Below the pieces are notes generated by a model. That model did no database searches. It was given only the letters and a program-made list of their open reading frames with translations, and was not told the origin of the DNA. From Microvirga arvi (GTDB taxonomy: Bacteria > Pseudomonadota > Alphaproteobacteria > Rhizobiales > Beijerinckiaceae), in contig NZ_JAFEMD010000049.1 in assembly GCF_016892765.1 (NCBI RefSeq), forward strand, positions 1 to 37,380: a stretch of DNA of 37,380 bases, read 5' to 3'. Below, piece by piece: positions 31,373 to 37,380 of the stretch. The first letter of the stretch is position 1; every line of letters starts with the position of its first letter. Made by a program: the position numbers and the translations under genes.

Positions 31373-32122
31373 ATGAAGCTTCTTGTGTGTGTGAAGCGGG
31401 TTGTGGACTACAACGTGAAGATCCGGGTGAAGCCGGACGGGTCGGGCGTGGAGCTTGCCAACATCAAGATGTCCATGAACCCCTTCGACGAGATCGCCGT
31501 CGAGGAGGCGGTGCGCCTGAAGGAGCAGGGCAAGGCCACCGAGATCGTCGCCGTCTCCATCGGCCCGAGCCAAGCCGGCGAGACCATCCGCACCGCGCTT
31601 GCCATGGGGGCCGACCGCGGCATCCTGGTCAAGACCGACTCCACCGTCGAGCCGCTGGCGGTTGCCAAGATCCTGGCCAAGGTGGTCGAGCAGGAAAAGC
31701 CTGATCTCATCATCATGGGCAAGCAGGCGATCGACGACGATTCCAACCAGACCGGCCAGATGCTGGCAGCCCTGCTGGGCTGGCCGCAGGGCACCTTCGC
31801 CTTCAAGGTGAACGTGGGTGAGGGTTCCATCGACGTCACCCGCGAGGTCGATGGCGGCCTGCAGACGGTGGGCCTGAAGCTGCCGGCCATTGTCACCACG
31901 GATCTGCGCCTCAACGAGCCGCGCTATGCGTCGCTGCCCAACATCATGAAGGCCAAGAAGAAGCCGCTGGACGAGACGAGCCCTGAGACGCTCGGCGTCG
32001 ACGTCGCTCCGCGCCTGAAGGTGGTCAAGACCGCCGAGCCGGGCGGGCGCAAGGCCGGCGTCAAGGTCGGGTCTGTCGCCGAACTGGTCTCGAAGCTCAA
32101 AGTCGAAGCCGGCGTGCTCTGA
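31373..32122 (+). CDS. etfB: Electron transfer flavoprotein subunit beta
   Basis: This 249-residue EtfB shows the AMP-binding subunit fold throughout: MKLLVCVKRVVDYNVKI at the N-terminus, MNPFDEIAVEEAVRLKE (about 35-51), the loop MGKQAIDDDSNQTGQMLA (about 116-133), and the ETF-beta signature VDGGLQTVGLKLPAIVTTDLRLNEPRY (within 159-185). AAGGA seven bases before the ATG at 31373 fixes the start and rejects the extension to 31319. With EtfA it carries electrons from acyl-CoA and related flavin dehydrogenases to the ETF:quinone oxidoreductase. It is followed 16 bp later by etfA. The FixA branch is less likely from the sequence. Confidence 0.95.
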   Translation: MKLLVCVKRVVDYNVKIRVKPDGSGVELANIKMSMNPFDEIAVEEAVRLKEQGKATEIVAVSIGPSQAGETIRTALAMGADRGILVKTDSTVEPLAVAKILAKVVEQEKPDLIIMGKQAIDDDSNQTGQMLAALLGWPQGTFAFKVNVGEGSIDVTREVDGGLQTVGLKLPAIVTTDLRLNEPRYASLPNIMKAKKKPLDETSPETLGVDVAPRLKVVKTAEPGGRKAGVKVGSVAELVSKLKVEAGVL

Positions 32123-32138
32123 GAAGGATTTTAGAACA

Positions 32139-33095
32139 ATGACCACCTTGCTGTTTGCCGAGCACGACAACGCTCACCTCAAGGACGCCACCCACAAGGC
32201 GCTCTCCGCCGCGAAGGCGCTCGGCGCCCCGGTGCACGTGCTGGTAGCCGGGTCCAACGCCCGCGCCGCTGCCGAGGCTGCTTCCAAGCTCGAGGGCGTC
32301 GAGAAGGTGCTGCTGGCCGATGCGCCCGCTTACGAGCACCAGCTCGCCGAGCCGACCGCGGCGCTCATCGTCTCGCTCGCGGGCTCCTACGATGCCCTGG
32401 TGGCGCCTGCCACCAGCAAGGGCAAGAACGTCATGCCCCGTGTGGCGGCGCTGCTGGACGTGATGCAGGTCTCCGACATCATCAAGGTGATCTCGCCCGA
32501 CACCTTCGAGCGGCCGATCTATGCCGGCAATGCGATCCAGACCGTGCAGGCCACCGATCCTAAGAAGGTGATCACCGTGCGCACCGCCGCCTTCCCGGCG
32601 GCCACTGAGGGCGGCTCTGCCCCAATCGGGGCTGTCGGCCCTGCCGACGATCCGGGCACGTCGAGCTTCAAGGGCGAGGAGATCGCCCAGAACGACCGGC
32701 CTGAGCTGACCTCGGCCCGGATCATCATCTCGGGCGGTCGCTCGCTCGGCTCCTCGGAGAACTTCACCAAGTACATCGAGCCGATCGCCGATCAGCTCGG
32801 GGCGGCCATGGGCGCCTCGCGCGCAGCGGTGGATGCAGGCTATGCGCCGAACGACTGGCAGGTGGGCCAGACCGGCAAGGTGGTGGCGCCGGATCTCTAC
32901 ATTGCGGTGGGGATTTCAGGGGCCATTCAGCACCTGGCGGGCATGAAGGACTCCAAGGTGATCGTTGCGATCAACAAGGACGAGGAGGCGCCGATCTTCC
33001 AGGTGGCCGATTACGGCCTCGTCGGAGACCTGTTCCAGATCCTTCCGCAACTGAAGGAAGAACTCACAAACGCCGCGGCTGAATACGCAGCTTGA
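32139..33095 (+). CDS. etfA: Electron transfer flavoprotein subunit alpha
   Basis: This 318-residue EtfA has an N-terminal domain with LLADAPAYEHQLAE and MPRVAALLDVMQVSDI. The C-terminal FAD domain has IISGGRSLGS (about 197-206), SRAAVDAGY, the flavin loop QVGQTGKVVAPDLYIAVGISG (within about 245-266) and INKDEEAPIFQVADYGLVGD. All FAD-contact segments look intact. GAAGGA precedes the ATG. Housekeeping etfBA is often followed by a 3-hydroxybutyryl-CoA dehydrogenase gene in this class; here it is followed by an acetyltransferase and insertion sequences, so this locus may be a second or relocated copy. Confidence 0.95.
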   Translation: MTTLLFAEHDNAHLKDATHKALSAAKALGAPVHVLVAGSNARAAAEAASKLEGVEKVLLADAPAYEHQLAEPTAALIVSLAGSYDALVAPATSKGKNVMPRVAALLDVMQVSDIIKVISPDTFERPIYAGNAIQTVQATDPKKVITVRTAAFPAATEGGSAPIGAVGPADDPGTSSFKGEEIAQNDRPELTSARIIISGGRSLGSSENFTKYIEPIADQLGAAMGASRAAVDAGYAPNDWQVGQTGKVVAPDLYIAVGISGAIQHLAGMKDSKVIVAINKDEEAPIFQVADYGLVGDLFQILPQLKEELTNAAAEYAA

Positions 33096-33113
33096 AGCTG
33101 GATGAAGGTTATC

Positions 33114-33215
33114 ATGGCCGAGTTGCCCATTTTCGCGTCACGCGGTGCTGGTCCTGTGTGCTTGGCAGCTGCCACTCGACCTAAGGAAAGAGGTTGTCGA
33201 GATAACGATGAATGA
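33114..33215 (+). CDS. Possible 33-residue leader ORF before the acetyltransferase
   Basis: GAAGG six bases before the ATG at 33114 and a stop overlapping the acetyltransferase start (33208) make this short ORF a possible translational lead-in. It encodes MAELPIFASRGAGPVC and a basic tail with no known family. The good SD is the main support; it may be non-coding. Confidence 0.3.
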   Translation: MAELPIFASRGAGPVCLAAATRPKERGCRDNDE

Positions 33216-33789
33216 AATGCGAAGGGCCGCAGCCGGCCTGCTTTACGATGCAAATTATGACGAGAAATTGCTCCGGCTGCGGCGGCGCGCCAAAGAGATC
33301 CTATTCGATTTCAACCATACTCATCCCCGTCAGGCTCAGGACAGGATAGCCCTACTGAAGTCGCTGCTCGGCAAAACGGGCGAGAACCTCATCATCGAAG
33401 GGCCATTCCATTGCGACTATGGTTTTAATATTGAGGTCGGCGAGAATTTCTATGCCAATGCTAATCTCGTCATTCTCGACGGCGCGAAGGTGAGCATCGG
33501 CAGCAGTGTGTTCATTGCGCCAAATGTCGGCATCTACACCGCAGGTCATCCGATGGATGCCGAGCGCCGCAATCAGGGGCTCGAATATGCCTTACCCGTG
33601 ATGATAAAGGACAACGTCTGGATCGGGGCAGGTGTGACGATCCTACCGGGTGTCACGCTTGGAGAGGGATGCGTCATCGGCGCCGGATGCGTCGTCACAA
33701 AGGACGTTCCCCCGATGGTCCTTTTCGCAGGGAATCCAGGTCGGGTCATCCGCCCCATCACAGACGAGGACAAGCTAAAGTTCGCATAA
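33208..33789 (+). CDS. Sugar O-acetyltransferase, Maa/NodL-like hexapeptide-repeat protein
   Basis: This 193-residue left-handed beta-helix acetyltransferase has an N-terminal maltose-acetyltransferase domain (AGLLYDANYDEKLLRLR, FNHTHP). The hexapeptide repeats follow (about 70-180), including FHCDYGFNIEVGENFYANANLVILDGA, with catalytic His in YTAGHPMD and the acetyl-CoA-binding IGAGVTILPGVTLGEGCVIGAGCVVTKD. It should move acetyl from acetyl-CoA to a sugar hydroxyl. The ATG at 33208 fits the family N-terminus better than the GTG at 33145. The stop TAA is followed immediately by the IS630 target TA, so the gene is complete or only trimmed at its last codons. NodL is a relative, but no nod genes are present. 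Confidence 0.88.
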   Translation: MNEMRRAAAGLLYDANYDEKLLRLRRRAKEILFDFNHTHPRQAQDRIALLKSLLGKTGENLIIEGPFHCDYGFNIEVGENFYANANLVILDGAKVSIGSSVFIAPNVGIYTAGHPMDAERRNQGLEYALPVMIKDNVWIGAGVTILPGVTLGEGCVIGAGCVVTKDVPPMVLFAGNPGRVIRPITDEDKLKFA

Positions 33790-34923
33790 TACCAATCGGC
33801 GCTGATGCTCATGCATGGGCCCAGTCGCGCAAGCCGATGGACATGATGGTCCAAGGTTGGTCTACGAGTTTGTTCCAAGCCGCACAGCAATGATCGAGGA
33901 TGTCCGGGTAGGACGTGAAGATCCGGTTGGAGAGCCAGTTCTCCCTCAGGTACTGCCAGATGTTCTCGACCGGGTTCAACTCGGGCGCTTTGGCCGGCAG
34001 CGGCAGCAGGGTGATGTTGGTCGGCACCTTCAGTTTGCGCGAGACATGCCAGCCCGCTTGGTCCAACAGCAACAGCGCGTGCGCTCCGGGCGCCACCGCT
34101 TGCGAGATCTCGGCCAGATGCAGCGTCATCGCCTCGGTTGTGCAACGCGGCAGCACCAGGCCGGCAGCTTTGCCCTGGGCCGGGCAGATCGCCCCGAAGA
34201 TGTAGGTCGAGGCCGTCCTCAGATCCCGGGGCGCCGAGGGACGGGTGCCGCGCCTGGCCCAGCGCCGGGTGATCTTGTTCTTCTGCCCGATGCGTGCCTC
34301 GTCGGCAAACCAGATCTCTAGGGGCTTGCCAGCGGCCTCGTTGGACGAGATTTCCGCCACACGCGCGGGAAACTCTTTTTAAAAACCGCCACCGCGGCGT
34401 CGCTCTTGGCATGATGGCGCGGGCGAGCCGAGAGCTTGCGGTAGCCGAGCGCCCGCAGCTCGCGGCCCAGCGTCGTCTCGCTCGCCTCGATCCGGAACTC
34501 GTCCCAGAGCCACTGCACCAGATCCTTCAGCCGCCAGCGCACGACCCCATGGACAGCCGGAATGGGGCCGCTCTCCACTAGGGCCAGCAAGGCCTCGCGA
34601 TGGCGGGCGCTCAGCTTGCAGACATTCCCCGGCGCTTTGCCGTCGATCAGGCCTTCGGGGCCATGGGCGTTGAAGCGCACCACCCAGTCGCGCACCGTCT
34701 GCAGCCCAACCCCGCCGACCCGCGCCGCCTTGGTCCGCGTGCCGCCGTCGTAGATCTCGGCCAGCGCCAGCAAGCGTCGGCTTTGCCCAGCATTGCGGGT
34801 CGCGTCATAGTCTGTGCGAAGCTCGATCCCTGGGCGCATGGCGAACCTCCTGGTGACCAGCATGGAATCAGACAGGCACCCGCCTGAAAACCCCTAATGA
34901 GTCAGCCTTCACGCCGCTTGGTA
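33790..34923 (-). mobile_element. IS630-family insertion sequence
   Basis: The ends are inverted (CCAATCGGCG at 33792-33801; CGCCGCTTGG at 34912-34921, one mismatch) and flanked by TA on both sides (33790-33791, 34922-34923), the invariant IS630 target duplication. The single transposase gene is frameshifted. The element abuts the acetyltransferase stop on the left and the IS5 copy on the right. Confidence 0.88.
33809..34839 (-). pseudogene. IS630 transposase, frameshifted
   Basis: The N-terminal part (ATG at 34839, preceded by AGGAGG) has the helix-turn-helix domains (RLLALAEIYDGGTRTKAARVGG, LQTVRDWVVRFN). The DDE part lies in another frame from about 34384 on: IWFADEARIGQ, LLLLDQAGWH and NPVENIWQYLR supply Asp, Asp, Glu. 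The junction is a T5A5G tract; one extra A would give VFKKEFPARVAEI, the normal family reading, so a base appears lost from an A6 run. In this frame the tract is not a canonical -1 slippery heptamer, so mutation or sequencing error is likelier than programmed frameshifting. The total length without the shift is about 340 residues, normal for the family. Confidence 0.88.
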
Positions 34924-34925
34924 TC

Positions 34926-35881
34926 AGAGGCTGGTGAGCAATTTTATTGCTCGCTGCAAGTCATTGATTCAACATAGGTTTGGTGCTGGACCGCTGTGCC
35001 GGATGCGGGTTGTTTCACGTTGGGGAGACCCGCTATGGATACCTGTCTCTACGCCAGCGATCTCACTGATGCCGAATGGGCGCTGCTCGCGCCCCTTGTC
35101 CCCCGCAGCCATCCGGCCGGGCGGCGGCAAACCTACCCGCTCCGGCGCATCGTCGATGCCATCTTCTATCTGCTGCGCACCGGCGCGCAGTGGCGGCTGC
35201 TGCCGCACGAGTACCCCCCGCGTGGTGCCGTCTTCTACCACTATGCCCAGTGGCGCGAGGATGGCACCTGGGAGCATGTGACCCAGGTTCTGCGCGAGAG
35301 TTATCGCTGTCGGACCGGCCGCAATCGTCAGCCGACAGCAGCGATCCTCGACAGTCAATCGGTCAAGACCACCGAGATGGGCGGGCCGCGCGGCTATGAC
35401 GGCGCCAAGAAGGTGAAGGGCCGCAAGCGCCATCTTCTCGTTGATACGCAAGGCAATTTGCTGAAGAACAGCGTGCAGCCAGCCGACATCCATGATCGTG
35501 CCGGGGCCGAACTCCTGTTGGAGGGTCTGCAGCATCTCTTTCCAGCGATCGAGCTGATGTGGGCCGACACCGCTTATCGTGGGCTGAAGGATTGGCTCCA
35601 GAAGGCCCTGAGCTGGAGATTATCCATCCCGCAGCATTGGTGGAGCGGCGGAACCTGGATGCGGGCTGACGCGGAGCCGCCGACGCGCCCGAGTGGCTTT
35701 CAGGTGATCGCGCGACGGTGGGTTGTTGAACGAACGATCGCCTGGTTGACCACCAACCGGCGGCTCGCCAAGGACTACGAACGCCTGATCGAGACCGGCG
35801 AGATGCTGCTTTATCTTGCCATGAGCCGCATCCTGCTGCGTCGCCTCACGCGAAAGGAAAGATACTTGCTCACCAGCCTCT
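34926..35881 (+). mobile_element. IS5-family insertion sequence
   Basis: AGAGGCTGGTGAGCAA (34926-34941) is inverted perfectly at 35866-35881, and the last codons of the transposase lie inside the right repeat. The flanks TCA and TAA do not form an exact duplication, so the precise target is unclear. The left end lies 2 bp from the IS630 TA duplication. Confidence 0.85.
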
Positions 35882-35883
35882 AA
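35035..35883 (+). CDS. IS5-family transposase, apparently intact
   Basis: This 282-residue DDE transposase has an N-terminal DUF4096-type domain (LTDAEWALLAPLVP, RRIVDAIFYLLRTGAQWRLLP) and the catalytic DDE: ILDSQSVKTTE (first Asp), MWADTAYRG (second Asp), and VERTIAWLTTNRRLAKDYE (Glu). GGGGAGACC before the ATG at 35035 supports this start over 34996. No frameshift is seen, making this the only insertion sequence in the window with an intact transposase. The C-terminus is encoded within the right inverted repeat. Confidence 0.92.
   Translation: MDTCLYASDLTDAEWALLAPLVPRSHPAGRRQTYPLRRIVDAIFYLLRTGAQWRLLPHEYPPRGAVFYHYAQWREDGTWEHVTQVLRESYRCRTGRNRQPTAAILDSQSVKTTEMGGPRGYDGAKKVKGRKRHLLVDTQGNLLKNSVQPADIHDRAGAELLLEGLQHLFPAIELMWADTAYRGLKDWLQKALSWRLSIPQHWWSGGTWMRADAEPPTRPSGFQVIARRWVVERTIAWLTTNRRLAKDYERLIETGEMLLYLAMSRILLRRLTRKERYLLTSL
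35880..35883. repeat. CTAA target duplication of IS701, left copy
   Basis: CTAA precedes the left inverted repeat of IS701 and is repeated exactly at 37300-37303. A 4-bp YTAR duplication is the family rule. It overlaps the last bases of the IS5 transposase. Confidence 0.9.
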
Positions 35884-37299
35884 CATTACAGTTGCGCCTG
35901 CCGGTTTTGGGCTCATAATCTCGTGGTCTGACCCAGGAGGCTGCCATGACCGGTGTGGCCGTCGAGCAGATGCTCGAGTTCTGGTGTATGGAATTGCGTC
36001 AGGTCAAAGCCGATCTCAAGTCGCTGTTTGCTCATCCCAGTGTGGCCACCTCGGCGGCCGCCTTCCTCGATGGGGTGCTCGGCCCGGAGCGGCGCAAGAT
36101 CGGCTGGATGCGGGCCGAGGCCGCCGGCGACTCGGGGCCCTGGCGTCAGCAGGCGGTGCTCGGGCGCAGCCACTGGGACGCCGATGCTCTGAGAGACATG
36201 GTGCGCGAGTATGCGCTTGAGACGCTGGCCTTCCCCGGGGCGGTGCTGGTGATCGACGAGACCGGCTTTCTCAAGCAGGGTCAGCACTCGTGCGGCGTGG
36301 GGCGCCAGTACACCGGTTCGGCGGGCAAGATCGCGAACTGTCAGATTGGTGTGTTTGCAGCCTATGTCTCGGACAAGGGCTGCGCCTTCATCGACCGCCA
36401 GCTGTATCTGCCACAGGATTGGACCAACAAGCCCGAGCGCCTGGCCGCGGCTCAGGTGCCCGATGCGATCCGCTTTGTCACCAAACCTGAGATCGCCGTG
36501 CAGATGATCGAGCGCGCTCTGGCCGCCGGCGTGCCGTTCGCCTGGGTCGCCACCGACACCGTCTATGGCGTGGGCAAAGTGGAGATGCTGTTGCGACGGG
36601 CCGGCAAGGGCTATGTACTGGGGGCGCATGCGACTGATCGGTTCTCGTCCTGGATCGACAAACCCGAAGTCGCCGGCACGGCCGAACAGATCGCGAAGGC
36701 CCTTGCTCCCGAGGCATGGAAACGTCTGTCAGCGGGAGACGGCACCAAGGGGCCGCGCCTGTATGACTGGGCTTATCTTGAACTCGCCGATCTCGAGGCT
36801 GCGGAATACAACGAGGACCTCACCGGCTTATGGACCCGCGGCCTGCTGATCCGGCGAAGCCTCAGCGATCAGGATCTGGCGTTCTTCTCGACCTGGTGTC
36901 CAGCCGGCACGCCGATCGAGACCCTGGTGCGGGTGGAAGGCCAGCGCTGGGCGATTGGGGACGCGTTCGAGACGGCGAAAACCGAACTGGGGCTGACGCA
37001 CAACGAGACGCGCTCGTGGCACGGCTGGCACCGGCATGTCTCATTGGTGATGCTGGCCTTTGCCATGATGGCGGTGGTGCGCCAACGGGCCAACGCTCTC
37101 ACGGCACCCCAAAAAAGAAACGACGAAGCCAGGCTGCAGCGCTGGTACGCTGGTCTGTTCAGGAAATCCGCCGCGTGGCCACCCGCCTCGAGCAGCATCA
37201 GATAGAACCTGCTTTCGTGATGGCCTGGTCCACGTGGCGCCGCGCGCATCAGGCCGTGGCACAAACCTCACATCACAAGCGCAGGGCGCAACTGTAATG
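35884..37299 (+). mobile_element. IS701-family insertion sequence
   Basis: CATTACAGTTGCGCC (35884-35898) is inverted perfectly at 37285-37299. Both ends are flanked by CTAA (35880-35883 and 37300-37303). One transposase gene fills the 1,416-bp element. It inserted at the exact right edge of the IS5 copy, so it arrived after IS5. Confidence 0.93.
35946..37205 (+). pseudogene. IS701-family transposase, frameshifted near the C-terminus
   Basis: The 419-residue frame starts at ATG 35946 after AGGAGG. It has DDE residues in VIDETGFLKQG, WVATDTVYG and VEGQRWAIGDAFETAK, plus the family segments GRSHWDADALRDM and ELGLTHNETRSWHGW. After a CCCCAAAAAAG run at about 37107 the frame drifts. The genuine C-terminus (ALVRWSVQEIRRVATRL, WRRAHQAVAQ) continues in the -1 frame and stops at 37297 inside the right repeat. 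One base seems lost from the C4A6 run. A -1 slip on the A-run could in principle restore the product, but the tract is not in the classic slippery register. The catalytic core is intact, so activity of the truncated form is uncertain. Confidence 0.88.
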
Positions 37300-37303
37300 C
37301 TAA
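37300..37303. repeat. CTAA target duplication of IS701, right copy
   Basis: This is an exact match to 35880-35883. The remaining 77 bp to the window end contain short dyads (GGCAGG/CCTGCC at 37310-37327; CCGTT-CTG-AACGG near 37366-37378) but no gene. Confidence 0.9.
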
Positions 37304-37380
37304 GGGCTTGGCAGGCAATAACCTGCCCAAATGGGCAACTGGTGCGTTGTTGGAAGAAGGACCATCCGTTCTGAACGGAG

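Noticed and set aside
31373..33095. Reading etfBA as the nitrogen-fixation pair fixAB
   Set aside because: The beta-subunit signature and C-termini match housekeeping ETF, and no fixC, fixX or nif genes are near.
33208..33789. Calling the acetyltransferase NodL
   Set aside because: Maa and NodL are close relatives, and no other nodulation genes or nod box are visible, so a general sugar acetyltransferase is the safer call.
34375..34395. Programmed frameshift in the IS630 transposase
   Set aside because: In the reading frame used, the T5A5G tract is not a canonical -1 slippery heptamer, and a single lost A explains the break more simply.
34924..35883. TNA-type target duplication for the IS5 copy
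   Set aside because: The flanks are TCA and TAA, not identical, so no duplication can be claimed.
1..37380. CRISPR arrays, rRNA genes and riboswitches
   Set aside because: No regularly spaced repeats, rRNA-like sequence or recognisable riboswitch aptamer was found when reading the window.

Overview
The window looks like a GC-rich alphaproteobacterial accessory region, probably Hyphomicrobiales and possibly Methylobacteriaceae such as Microvirga. This is inferred from protein flavour (EtfBA, the GcvA-like LysR, the IS repertoire) and cannot be proved without a search. There is no ribosomal or core-genome block. Nearly everything is mobile DNA or catabolic cargo.

Region 1 (1-4885) is a nest of mobile elements. 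The 3' end of an IS1182-like transposase is followed by a complete IS66-family element (134-4742) with terminal inverted repeats and a perfect 8-bp target duplication GCTCAAAA. Its tnpC is split by a second element (2104-4066). That element encodes a large serine recombinase plus a small upstream ORF, has 17-bp inverted ends, and is flanked by the dinucleotide CA. Removing it restores the tnpC codons exactly, so both ancestral attachment sites can be read.

Region 2 (4886-10485, minus strand) holds a MaoC-type hydratase, a 639-bp gene-poor gap, and a translationally overlapping molybdenum hydroxylase operon resembling PaoABC (2Fe-2S, FAD with extra Cys cluster, Moco subunits). It ends with a truncated alpha/beta hydrolase whose catalytic His is replaced by Tyr.

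Region 3 (10486 to about 16810) is an integrative element or one end of one. It contains a tRNA-Lys 3' fragment (attachment scar), a P4-type tyrosine integrase, a cytosolic trypsin-like protease with an intact His-Asp-Ser triad, an uncharacterised 256-aa partner, an excisionase-like HTH protein, a repeat-rich AT-rich control region, and two tandem tyrosine recombinases. The ribosome-binding site of the second recombinase lies in a perfect 10-bp hairpin.

Region 4 (17100-31134) is a plus-strand catabolic cluster. In order it encodes an FAD-linked 2-hydroxyacid dehydrogenase, a ThDP enzyme, HyuA, HyuB, a class I aminotransferase, a uronate-dehydrogenase-like protein, a FOXRED1/DAO-like oxidase, a LysR regulator, two SDRs and a LivK-like periplasmic binding protein, closed by a strong terminator. 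Five consecutive junctions from the ThDP enzyme to the oxidase are 4-bp ATGA/GTGA overlaps. The substrate is unknown. The set suggests ring or amide opening, transamination, 2-oxoacid handling and flavin oxidation of one imported compound. Electrons may go to the electron-transfer flavoprotein encoded next (etfB-etfA, 31373-33095).

Region 5 (33114-37380) has a Maa/NodL-type acetyltransferase followed by three abutting insertion sequences: IS630 (frameshifted), IS5 (apparently intact) and IS701 (frameshifted, perfect CTAA target duplication).
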